Positions 1 through 6,929 are shown, counted from the stretch's first letter. The stretch: DNA of 7,135 nucleotides from an uncultured Eubacteriales bacterium (GCA_900553005.1 USBU01000060.1:1-7135); one strand, 5' to 3'. A program made the numbers and translations. Notes: generated by a model from the letters alone, not told the origin.

Positions 1-55
1 CGGCATACGAGATGTAGCTCCGTCTCGTGGGCTCGGAGATGTGGATAAGAGACAG
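1..55 (+). other. Nextera i7 adapter (sequencing artefact, not genomic)
   Basis: This is library adapter. Positions 1-13 are the end of the P7 primer (CGGCATACGAGAT), 14-21 an 8-base index (GTAGCTCC), 22-36 the Nextera read-2 sequence (GTCTCGTGGGCTCGG), and 37-55 the 19-bp Tn5 mosaic end, with one difference from the standard sequence (G instead of T at 44). From memory the index, read as GGAGCTAC, is Nextera i7 N718. Genomic sequence begins at 56. Any gene call reading into this stretch must be trimmed. Confidence 0.98.
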
Positions 56-3000
56 GTAGAAAGCGCCGCCAGGGAAATTCCGCCTCCGCCAGTGGAATTG
101 GTAACCGTAATTTCAAATTCTTTAGTCGATACGTTGCCGGCCTCGTCGGTAACGGTGTAGGTTACGGTATATTTACCGCTGGCATCGAGGGTAAACTCTC
201 CGCTGGTAGGATAGGTTCTGTTTGCGTAAGTCGTGCCCTTTCCGCTGATAGTTCCGCCGACAACTTCTCCGTCCGGTCCCACAACCTTTTTGGTATAAGT
301 GAGGTTTGCGGCGGTCGTCTTGTCGTCTTCAGCGGTGACGCAGAGGAAGTTAAAGGTATATCCGGATTTAACGGACAGCTCGTGAGAAGCGGCGTTGCCG
401 TTTTTATCGACAAGACTGAAGGTGGGAGCAACTACGTCGCCGACCTTTATCTTATACTCGAACGTGCTCTCCTCTTTTCCGCTCATCTTAACGGTATAAG
501 TTACGGTATAAGTGCCGTTGGAGGTGGGCTTGAATTTATACTCGAATCCAGCCTCGTCAACAGCCTCGGTATTTACCTTGGTGCCGGAAGGCGACTTGAC
601 GTCAACAACGATTTCGTCAGCGTTTCCGTTGGAGGTGAAAGCAGTCGCAACGGGAAGTTTTACGTCGGTGTTGAGAGCAGAATAGGTAGGCATAACGCCC
701 TGGAGCTCAAATACAACAGTCGTGCTGTCGGATACCGAAATCTTATCCGACTCGGTCAAAGAATCGAGATACGCGTCAAGCTCGGCCTGTTTTTCGGTGG
801 TTACGATATCGTAATCGGCAGTTACGTCGGTCTTGGAAATAAGCAGAGCCTTATCGGAAAGCTCGTACTTACCGTTGGTCATCGCGATAAATTCTTCGCC
901 CATAAGGGAGAATCTGCCGCCGCTTACCTTGTGGGCAAGACAAGTATAATACTTGTCGGCGTCGCCGGCCGCAAGATAAGTCTTGACGCCGTCCATATTG
1001 ATTTTGTCGTTGGCAAGAATAACCTTGCTGTTTACGTCCGCAGTGGAAACGTTTACGACAGAAGTGCCCTCGACAGGCTCATCGGTAACGTTGGCTACAG
1101 ACACGGGAATGATTCTGATAACGCTGTTGCCGTTGAGGTCGAAAACTCTTATCTCAAGGTAGTAATCGTCGGCAACATTGGTGCTGAAAGAAATATTGCG
1201 TATTACTTTTTTACCAGACTGCGCGGGGCTGTAAATCTCGGCGGAAACATCGCTGAGGTACTCGCCCTCTCCATTTTTAACGCCAAGCTCTACGCCGACA
1301 TATTTTTTGTTCTCTTCGCTTATACCGTCAACAACAACGGTGCCAAGCTCATGAAGCTTAACGCTGTTGTCATGGCCTGCAGCCTCAACGCCGGTAATAT
1401 CGACTTCGCCGAACATTTTAACGTCGGTAGGAACAATAAGAGGAATTTCCTCGGTTGCAGAAGCGGTATTTCCTGCATCGGAAACGGCCGTGGCATGAAG
1501 AACTATTTTATCGGTAAGCTCAAGCTCGAGATCCTCATAAACGAGAACGTAACCGTCGCCGTTTTTCTTAACTTCGACAATCTCGCCGCCTTTGAATTCA
1601 GCGCCAAGCGACTTAGCGGTCTCGAGATCGGATCCGTTATAAATGTCATAGGAGAGCGTCAGTTTAGTATCTGTAGTGCTGGAATAGGTAGGCGCGGGAA
1701 CGGTAAACTCAACCGCCTCCCCGGCATCCGCCAGCACATAGCTGTCGATATTATTAAACTCAATGGTAACGACGGACGTGTCCTCAAAGGTCTCAGCGAT
1801 ATTTACGGTATAGGTCTTCGTGGACTTATTGCCCGAAGTATCCTCAGCCGAATAGGTTATGACGTAATCGCCTTCGTAAACGTAATCGGTCTTGGATTCG
1901 TCGGCCTTGATTGCATTGATATATTCGTCGAATCTGAAGGAGAATTCGCTCATCTCCTTATTAAACGAATATTCCTTATTGACAACTGTATTTGTAAACT
2001 TGGTTCCGCTTTCTCCTGCGGCCTTATTGATGTTGGTAAAATTGACAACCGTCTTGCTTTCGGGATCCTTGATGGAGAACGCAAGAGTAAGGTCTTCTGC
2101 CTTATCCTTGTTGTCGTAAACGTCCGGGAACTGGAATTTAACGGCAAGATCCTCGCCGGTAAGCTCTACGTTCTCGTTAGCGGCATCGTTAGCGTCCAGC
2201 TTTACAACCTTTCCGTAAGCCCACTTGGCGGGAATCTTGGTCTCGTCAACCGTAAGCGTGGGAGCCTTTTTATCGGAAACGGTGATAGTGTAATTCCACT
2301 CTGCGGACTTGTTACCGCTGTCATCGACAGCCTGATAAACTACTTTGTAATCTCCCTCGCGGACGGGGTAGAACGTCATATTTTTATCATTGTCGAAAAC
2401 CTCGTTGTCAGTAAGCTCCTCTACAGCGTAATCGTTGTCATCGAGAGTAACCTTCTTGACGTCGGTCAAATTGCCGCTAGAGTCCTTACCCTTAACGGTG
2501 ATTACAACATCGACTCTTTCGTCAAAGGAATCGCTGGCCGAAGCTACGGGAAGCGTAACGGCCGCGTTGACGTTGCCTGAGCTGGGCATTCCGCTGATTG
2601 TAAGAGACGGCGCCTTAGTGTCGGAAAAATCGTCCTGAACCTTTACCTCAAATGTCTTGGAAAGATACTTGGAGCCGTCGCTGACCTTTGCGCTGTAAAT
2701 AACGAAAGTGCTTCCCGCCCTATCGAATTTAAAATCCTCGCCGGGGGTAATAGCAACGCCGGTATCCGTTGTGACGGTAACCGTACCGTCAACCTTGACA
2801 ACTTTGCCGTCCTCGTCATAGTAACCTATATAAGCGCCGGGAAGCTTTTTGCTGTCGCCGGTCTTGACATAAGAAGGAACCGCCGCTTCTTTTTCGACAA
2901 AAAGCTGAAGCTCCTCGTCAAGCGAGCAGAAAACTTTAAAACTATAGGCAATATCGCCTTTCTTATAAGTTACGATATAATGTCCAAGCTGATCCGCCTT

Positions 3001-3246
3001 TACCGAACCTGTTTCCGCGGAAACGTCAACGCCGTTAGGCGCTTTGACCGTAACGTCGAAGCCGGTCTTTTCCGGAACGGAAATCGTATCGCCGTAAGAA
3101 ACGGTCGACTGAATCTTAACGTCGTCGAGTACAAAATCGGTCTCGGCAGCACGGACGGGCGTATAACCGCTGAATCCGCCGAACGTGAGCGTGACAGCCA
3201 ATATCAATGTGCATAGCCCTGCCAAGAAGCTCTTTTTTCTCTTCAT
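56..3246 (-). CDS. Large secreted surface protein of tandem Ig-like domains, 3' end missing
   Basis: The minus strand from ATG at 3246 stays open for 1063 codons and runs into the adapter, so the C-terminus is missing. Residues 1-35 form a signal peptide: Lys/Arg-rich start, hydrophobic core LCTLILAVTLTFGG, likely cleavage after VRA. The rest is a chain of about seven or eight beta-sandwich modules. Their closing strand repeats G-x-Y-x-V-x-Y-x-A-x-D-x-x-G-N: near residues 298-314 (GDYKVVYQAVDDSGNKS), 459-475 (GDYVITYSAEDTSGNKS), 580-596, 911-927 and 1024-1040 (GKYTVTYTVTDEAGNVS), with weaker copies near 87, 177 and 693. Several modules open with AP-T/S-L-T (211, 328, 940). This resembles bacterial Ig-like families (Big/DUF5011-like), typical of adhesins, cell-wall proteins and stalks of surface enzymes. 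No catalytic domain is visible. The last visible residues (STGGGGISLAALS) look like a glycine linker entering a C-terminal membrane anchor, which is inference. Ribosome site AGGAG is at 3258-3262. Target unknown. Confidence 0.93.
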
Positions 3247-3297
3247 TTAACTCTGTTCTCCTAATGTATTTTCCTGCGTTTACAGTTTAACGTACCA

Positions 3298-3326
3298 ATT
3301 ATACTATCTTACCCATTCTTTGTCAA
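3298..3326 (-). promoter_or_regulatory. Perfect sigma-A promoter for the surface-protein gene
   Basis: On the minus strand, TTGACA (3321-3326), a 17-nt spacer and TATAAT (3298-3303) match both consensus hexamers exactly at the optimal spacing. Transcription should start near 3291, giving a leader of about 45 nt with AGGAG 11 nt before the ATG. The promoter sits in the 139-nt gap after hom, so the surface gene is its own unit and is probably highly expressed. I see no convincing terminator between the hom stop and this promoter. Confidence 0.9.
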
Positions 3327-3385
3327 ATACTTTTCGGGAAAATTGCAAAGATATTATTAGCGCGACAGCTCAAAAATATGTGAAA

Positions 3386-4663
3386 TCAATCGATAACTCT
3401 TATAAGAGAATCCACTTTTTTTACGCAGTCTAGCCGCTTTAGCTGCGCAATGGAGCTTTGAACAGCGTTTTCGGACGTAAAATGCGTCATGATTATGATG
3501 GGCGCGACGCCGTCCGCTACTCCGCTTTGGCTAATAGAGCTTATGCTGACGCCGTTGCCTCCGAAAACGTCAGTGATCGTCGCCAGCACTCCGGCCTTAT
3601 CCTCCACTGTCAGCGCTATATAGTATTTGCTTGAAAAGTCCGATTTTATTTTAATTTCCGCGCTTACCCTGCCGTTGTTGACAAAATCGGTATGAACGTG
3701 CTCGTTTCTTCCGGCGCAGTAAACTATATCGCTCACTATCGCGCTGCCGGTAGGACGCGCGCCCGCCCCGCGGCCGTAAAGCATCACGTCATCGACGTAG
3801 TCGCCCTTTAAAAACACAGCGTTAAAGGCGTCGGAAACAGAAGCCAACGGATGCGCGTCGCGCACGAAAGTAGGATGAACCCTGACCTCCACCTCGTTGC
3901 CGCAGCGCTTTCCTATAGCGAGCAGCTTAAGTGTGTATCCCATCTTTTTGCCGCTTGCAATATCGTTTTTGGTAACTCCCGTTATTCCCTCGCGATAAAT
4001 CTCGGTAAAAGGAATACAGGTATGAAACGCAAGCGATGAAAGTATGGAAAGCTTATACATCGCGTCGTAGCCGTCCACGTCTGCCGAAGGATTTGCCTCC
4101 GCATATCCGAGTGCCTGCGCCTCGGCCAAAGCCTCCTCGTAGCTGAGCCCTTCCCTGCTCATTTTTGTGAGTATGTAATTGGTCGTGCCGTTGATGATTC
4201 CCATAATCATCTCTATTTTGTCGCCCTGCAAACTTTCCTTAAGCGTGCGTATGACAGGCACTCCGCCAACGCAGGAAGCTTCAAAATACAGACCGACATT
4301 GTTTTTTGCAGCGACGGCCTCAAGCTCTCCCCAATGCTTTGAGATAAGCTCCTTATTTGCGGTAACGACGCTTTTACCGCTTTCCAGCGCTTTTATTATA
4401 AATGAACGCGCAGGCTCCACGCCGCCCATCACCTCGACTACAATCGAAACGTCCCCGTCCGAAACGACGTCCTCTATGCAGGTCGCTATCTGGGAAGGCT
4501 CTACCGCGGCTTTAAGCTTATCGACGTTTTTATCGAGCACCTTTTTGACGCGTATATCCAATCCGCACGCGGCTGCGATTTTATCATGATTAACATTGAG
4601 TATCTCATAGGCTCCGCCGCCCACCGTGCCCAAACCCATTATTGCAACGTAAACAGTTTTCAT
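3386..4663 (-). CDS. hom: Homoserine dehydrogenase
   Basis: This enzyme reduces aspartate semialdehyde to homoserine with NAD(P)H, the branch point towards threonine and methionine, in the cytoplasm. The 425-residue product matches the usual length of the ACT-containing bacterial form. Residues 10-15 give the Rossmann GLGTVG. TANKEL (about 101-106), GGVPVI (133-138) and NGTTNYI (158-164) are family blocks. The homoserine dehydrogenase signature spans 182-204 (A-QAL-GY ... NPSADVDGYDAMYK), with the D200/K204 pair corresponding to the catalytic Asp and Lys of the family. An ACT domain covers about 347-420 (YYIALTVEDKAGVLATI...), usually the site of feedback control, often by threonine. The start is the ATG at 4663 because AGGAGG lies 8 nt upstream; a TTG at 4687 in the same frame would add eight residues but lacks such a site. 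It is the last gene of the ECF-coaX-hom operon, 20 nt after coaX. Confidence 0.96.
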   Translation of the reverse strand: MKTVYVAIMGLGTVGGGAYEILNVNHDKIAAACGLDIRVKKVLDKNVDKLKAAVEPSQIATCIEDVVSDGDVSIVVEVMGGVEPARSFIIKALESGKSVVTANKELISKHWGELEAVAAKNNVGLYFEASCVGGVPVIRTLKESLQGDKIEMIMGIINGTTNYILTKMSREGLSYEEALAEAQALGYAEANPSADVDGYDAMYKLSILSSLAFHTCIPFTEIYREGITGVTKNDIASGKKMGYTLKLLAIGKRCGNEVEVRVHPTFVRDAHPLASVSDAFNAVFLKGDYVDDVMLYGRGAGARPTGSAIVSDIVYCAGRNEHVHTDFVNNGRVSAEIKIKSDFSSKYYIALTVEDKAGVLATITDVFGGNGVSISSISQSGVADGVAPIIIMTHFTSENAVQSSIAQLKRLDCVKKVDSLIRVID

Positions 4664-4671
4664 TATCTTAG

Positions 4672-4677
4672 CCTCCT
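4672..4677 (-). promoter_or_regulatory. Ribosome binding site fixing the hom start
   Basis: AGGAGG on the minus strand, 8 nt before ATG at 4663. It decides between that ATG and the in-frame TTG at 4687, which would place this site inside the coding region. Confidence 0.9.
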
Positions 4678-4683
4678 CATGCT

Positions 4684-5454
4684 TCAATCGCTGTTCATCA
4701 TATATAAAATGTAAAGCCCGCGCAGCGTCAGCGTCCGGTCCACTATATCTATCGCGTCGCTGTTTGCGCTGACTATTTCGCTTAAGCCCCCGGTTGCGAT
4801 AACCTTAACAGGACCGCAGTTCATCTCCTCCTTGAGCTTTTTGACAATGTACTCCACCATGCCGACGTATCCGTAAATAATACCCGACTGCATATTGGTT
4901 ATAGTGGACTTTCCTATTACTCTGTCAGGCTTTACAAGCTCGATTTTAGGCAGCTTAGCGGCCTTCTGACAAAGCGCGTCCACACTGGCCTTGAGCCCGA
5001 AACTGATAGCACCGCCGGAAAACTCGCCTTTTGCGGTAATCACGTTGAACGTCGTGGCCGTACCGCAGTCAATCACTATGCACGGGCCTCCGTAGGTACG
5101 GTATGCCGCAACGGAATTAACTATACGGTCGGCTCCGACCTCCTTGGGGTTGTCGTACTTGATATTGAGCCCGGTCTTTATCCCGCTGCCTACAGTCATA
5201 AGCTTAGCCTTAAAATACACGCCGATAAGATGCTCGAAGGTATAGTTCAAGTTGGGATTTACGCTGCTTAGCATAACGCCGTCAATATCGGAAAAAGCAA
5301 TGCCCTTCGACTCGAACAAATCCTTGATCGACAGAAAATACTCGTCGCTGGTCTTGTGCGTCGAGGAAGAAAGCCTGGTGGAAAATTTCAACTCTCCGTC
5401 CGAAAAAATCCCGAGCTTTATATTCGTATTGCCGATATCTACAACTAATATCAT
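4684..5454 (-). CDS. coaX: Type III pantothenate kinase
   Basis: CoaX phosphorylates pantothenate to 4'-phosphopantothenate, the first step of coenzyme A synthesis, in the cytoplasm. The type III family belongs to the ASKHA fold, needs a monovalent cation and, unlike CoaA, is not feedback-inhibited by CoA. The 256 residues match the usual length of about 255-260. Visible motifs are the phosphate loop DIGNTN at 6-11, SSVNP at 64-68, EVGADRIVNSVAA at 105-117 with the catalytic Asp109, the second phosphate motif DCGTATTFNVI at 129-139, GGAISFGL at 147-154, and the adenosine-binding GGL at 222-224. The start ATG overlaps the stop of the upstream ECF gene in an ATGA, which implies translational coupling. 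An AAGGAG lies rather far upstream (about 13 nt), consistent with dependence on coupling. hom follows after 20 nt. Confidence 0.97.
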   Translation of the reverse strand: MILVVDIGNTNIKLGIFSDGELKFSTRLSSSTHKTSDEYFLSIKDLFESKGIAFSDIDGVMLSSVNPNLNYTFEHLIGVYFKAKLMTVGSGIKTGLNIKYDNPKEVGADRIVNSVAAYRTYGGPCIVIDCGTATTFNVITAKGEFSGGAISFGLKASVDALCQKAAKLPKIELVKPDRVIGKSTITNMQSGIIYGYVGMVEYIVKKLKEEMNCGPVKVIATGGLSEIVSANSDAIDIVDRTLTLRGLYILYMMNSD

Positions 5455-6194
5455 TTTTTACCGCCGTTCTCCTTTTGTTCTTTAAAATCCGACGGCGCGC
5501 CCGCCCCGCCGCCGAGAGCATTCCGTGACTTAAGCTCATCATCGGCGCAGTCCCGAACAGACGAACCTTCCGCATCGATATTTTCAGACGTTGCTTCCGC
5601 AGCCGCAGGGGCTTTAACCGGCGTTTGCGTCCCGATGTCGATATGAAGCGCGCGTCGCACCGCCAGCACCGTTGCCGGCACAAGCGCCGCGGTGACGATT
5701 AGCTCGGGGAGCGCATTGACAAACACGGTTATTTTAAAGACGTCGCTCAAAGTATTGTTTTCGCCGAAAAGAAACATCGACGTAAGCACGAGCACGGTAT
5801 TGGACAAGGCCGTTAGCCCCGCGGAAACCGATAACGCCGCAATCTCGCGCTTTTTTCCCGAAACGCGCTTTAGCGCAAAACGCGTCAGAGTATAAACGCC
5901 GAATATAATAAAACCGAGAAAGAATCTCGGAAGTACGGAAATCAGAGGATTGATAAAGGCCTCTTTCCCGAAAAAGATTGCCGTAATGCACGACGACACG
6001 CCGAAGATAAGACCGCCGGCTACTCCCGTAATCAGCTTTGGCTTGATAAGAGCGAAAGTAAAGGTTACAGTCAGCGTTATGAAAGCGGCCGACAGCGGAA
6101 GAAACGGCGTCAGCGCGCGATCAAGCGTCATAGCGGCGAATATAAGCGCGCCGAGCGTAGCGAACAAAACCACGTTTTTAGATTTGCTTTTCAT
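5451..6194 (-). CDS. ECF transporter S component, probably pantothenate-specific
   Basis: This is an integral membrane substrate-binding (S) subunit of an energy-coupling factor vitamin transporter, 247 residues. Six hydrophobic segments are visible at about 8-24, 31-50, 54-75, 83-106, 118-143 and 152-182, the family's standard topology. The first carries A12-x3-A16-x3-A20, the AxxxA pattern S components use to dock on EcfT. No EcfA/EcfA'/EcfT genes are present, as expected for a group II system that shares an energizing module encoded elsewhere. The ATGA overlap with coaX points to pantothenate as substrate (a PanT-like role); this is inference from context. Residues about 185-247 form an unusual hydrophilic tail rich in Ala, Glu, Asp, Ser and Gly, probably disordered and cytoplasmic. 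The start is supported by AAGGAG at 6201-6206, 6 nt before the ATG. Another vitamin is possible. Confidence 0.88.
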   Translation of the reverse strand: MKSKSKNVVLFATLGALIFAAMTLDRALTPFLPLSAAFITLTVTFTFALIKPKLITGVAGGLIFGVSSCITAIFFGKEAFINPLISVLPRFFLGFIIFGVYTLTRFALKRVSGKKREIAALSVSAGLTALSNTVLVLTSMFLFGENNTLSDVFKITVFVNALPELIVTAALVPATVLAVRRALHIDIGTQTPVKAPAAAEATSENIDAEGSSVRDCADDELKSRNALGGGAGAPSDFKEQKENGGKK

Positions 6195-6261
6195 TTTTTG
6201 CTCCTTTGCTGAGCTTTCGGATAATCGAATAGCCCGCGATTGAAAACATTAATCCTCTCGT

Positions 6262-6285
6262 CCGGTCCCGAAAAACGAGTACCGG
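6262..6285 (-). promoter_or_regulatory. Leader hairpin of the ECF-coaX-hom operon
   Basis: In the minus-strand RNA, CCGGU (6281-6285) pairs with ACCGG (6262-6266). Inside it, CUCG (6276-6279) pairs with CGGG (6267-6270) including one G-U, leaving a bulged A at 6280 and a UUUUU loop. That is a nine-pair stem beginning about 12 nt after the predicted transcription start. There is no U-run after it, so it is not an intrinsic terminator. CUCGU (6275-6279) can pair instead with ACGAG (6257-6261), which would break the inner stem. It could be a 5' stabilizer or part of a regulatory switch. I recognise no known riboswitch here. Confidence 0.5.
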
Positions 6286-6303
6286 CGCTGAAATTATGCG
6301 TTT

Positions 6304-6332
6304 ATTTTAGCATAAACGCAATGTAAATGCAA
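6304..6332 (-). promoter_or_regulatory. Sigma-A promoter of the ECF-coaX-hom operon
   Basis: On the minus strand, TTGCAT (6327-6332), a 17-nt spacer and TAAAAT (6304-6309), with TG one base before the -10 (an extended -10, TGCTAAAAT). The predicted start near 6297-6299 leaves a leader of about 105 nt to the ATG at 6194, holding the hairpin at 6262-6285. No promoter is evident closer to coaX or hom, so the three genes probably share this one. The gap 6195-6490 holds only this promoter, its leader and the upstream gene's terminator. Confidence 0.85.
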
Positions 6333-6399
6333 GTAATTTCACATTGTTAAAGCAATTGGCGATTAGCGTATAATTTTGCAGAATAAGGCTGAACGCGAA

Positions 6400-6433
6400 A
6401 ATCCGCCGCAAGCGGAAAACTTTGCGACGGATT
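6400..6433 (-). terminator. Terminator-like hairpin after the cysteine-rich gene
   Basis: In the minus-strand RNA, the arm at 6422-6433 (AAUCCGUCGCAA) pairs over 12 positions with 6400-6411 (UUGCGGCGGAUU), with a 10-nt loop. The single non-Watson-Crick position is a U-G pair on this strand but a C-A mismatch on the other, which favours the minus-strand transcript. It begins 58 nt after the stop of the cysteine-rich gene. The U-run is short (UUUU, two of them in the stem) and then interrupted by CGCG, so termination may be partial. Confidence 0.6.
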
Positions 6434-6490
6434 CCGAATATTCTTCTTTTGCTCAGCTAAGGTCTTATCTTAAGTATGTAAAATAAAACC

Positions 6491-6673
6491 TTACTTGCAG
6501 CAGCAATCGTTTTTGCCGCAAATGCAGTTGAGAAGTAACAACCAGACGATTATATCGCAGCAATCGCAGCCCTTACGGTCATAGCAGCCGCAATCCTTAC
6601 CGCCGCCGCAGCAGCAAAGCAGAATAAGGATAAGGAAAATATCGTTGCCACATCCGCATCCGTTATTGAACAT
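6491..6673 (-). CDS. Cysteine-rich mini-protein, internally duplicated, function unknown
   Basis: This is a 60-residue product with 15 cysteines (25 %) and much glycine. It is two copies of one unit: residues 5-30 and 35-59 each run G-C-x-C, an Asp, eight or nine hydrophobic residues (IFLILILL; IIVWLLLL), C-x-C-G, then K/N-D-C-x-C. Cysteines are at 6, 8, 20-22, 28, 30, 36, 38, 39, 50, 52 and 57-59. There is no signal peptide, though the two hydrophobic stretches could embed in a membrane. From memory, similar tiny proteins are common in Clostridia under the meaningless label 'chorion class high-cysteine protein'; their role is unknown. Metal binding or a membrane-linked redox role is only a guess. 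AAGGAGG lies 10 nt before the ATG, a strong site that argues the gene is real. It has its own terminator-like hairpin and lies divergent to glyQS. Confidence 0.82.
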   Translation of the reverse strand: MFNNGCGCGNDIFLILILLCCCGGGKDCGCYDRKGCDCCDIIVWLLLLNCICGKNDCCCK

Positions 6674-6705
6674 AGGTGTTTTTCCTCCTTGTAATATTTT
6701 TTGTA

Positions 6706-6744
6706 CGGGAACCCGGCCGGGCGGCCGCGCCGGCCCGATACCCG
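6706..6744 (-). repeat. GC-rich inverted repeat in the leader of the cysteine-rich gene
   Basis: Two 15-nt arms, 6706-6720 and 6730-6744, are inverted copies with three differences; in minus-strand RNA one of these is a U-G pair, leaving two mismatches. The 9-nt loop (6721-6729) contains the palindrome GCGGCCGC. The block is nearly pure G/C within very A/T-rich flanks. It ends about 18 nt before the ribosome site of the cysteine-rich gene. No U-run follows on either strand, so it is not an intrinsic terminator. It may act as a leader RNA structure or a protein site; its role is unknown. Confidence 0.7.
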
Positions 6745-6779
6745 CAGCTTTAATTCATCTTAAGTTTTTCCGTAATTTT

Positions 6780-6810
6780 ATCTTAGGTAAGTCCGCGGTC
6801 TTTTTTTCAA
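6780..6810 (-). promoter_or_regulatory. Weak candidate promoter for the cysteine-rich gene
   Basis: On the minus strand, TTGAAA (6805-6810), a 19-nt spacer and TAAGAT (6780-6785). The -35 matches five of six consensus bases and the -10 four of six, but the spacer is long. If used, transcription would start near 6773 and the GC-rich hairpin would lie in the leader. No better candidate was found between here and the gene start. Confidence 0.3.
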
Positions 6811-6860
6811 GGATTATCCTACTGTCATAATATGAAAAAACGGCGGGAGTGTGATTATAC

Positions 6861-6889
6861 TTGACAAAAAATAAAAAAGTAATTATTAT
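6861..6889 (+). promoter_or_regulatory. Sigma-A promoter of glyQS
   Basis: TTGACA (6861-6866), a 17-nt A/T-rich spacer and TATTAT (6884-6889) on the plus strand. Transcription should start near 6896, leaving a leader of only about 34 nt before ATG at 6930. That is far too short for a T-box, the usual tRNA-sensing leader of many Firmicute aminoacyl-tRNA synthetase genes. Confidence 0.87.
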
Positions 6890-6929
6890 AGTCACATTGT
6901 TAATTAAAACATACTTTAAGGAGCGTTTT

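Noticed and set aside
382..2580. 732-codon open frame on the plus strand
   Set aside because: It shares codon boundaries with the minus-strand surface gene, has no ribosome site or recognisable domains, and is explained by absence of TTA, CTA and TCA codons in the real gene.
3247..3385. Intrinsic terminator after hom
   Set aside because: Only a three-pair AGC/GCU pairing is visible near 3363-3372, and no U-run follows it.
4179..4589. 136-codon plus-strand frame inside hom, and similar short frames inside coaX and the ECF gene
   Set aside because: All lie antisense to or out of frame with clearly recognised genes and show no family motifs of their own.
6195..6299. THF or preQ1 riboswitch before the ECF gene
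   Set aside because: Such riboswitches often precede S-component genes, but the consensus core sequences I recall for these classes are not found in this leader.
6790..6808. Plus-strand terminator at CCGCGG followed by seven T
   Set aside because: The palindrome has no loop and no gene on the plus strand ends upstream of it.
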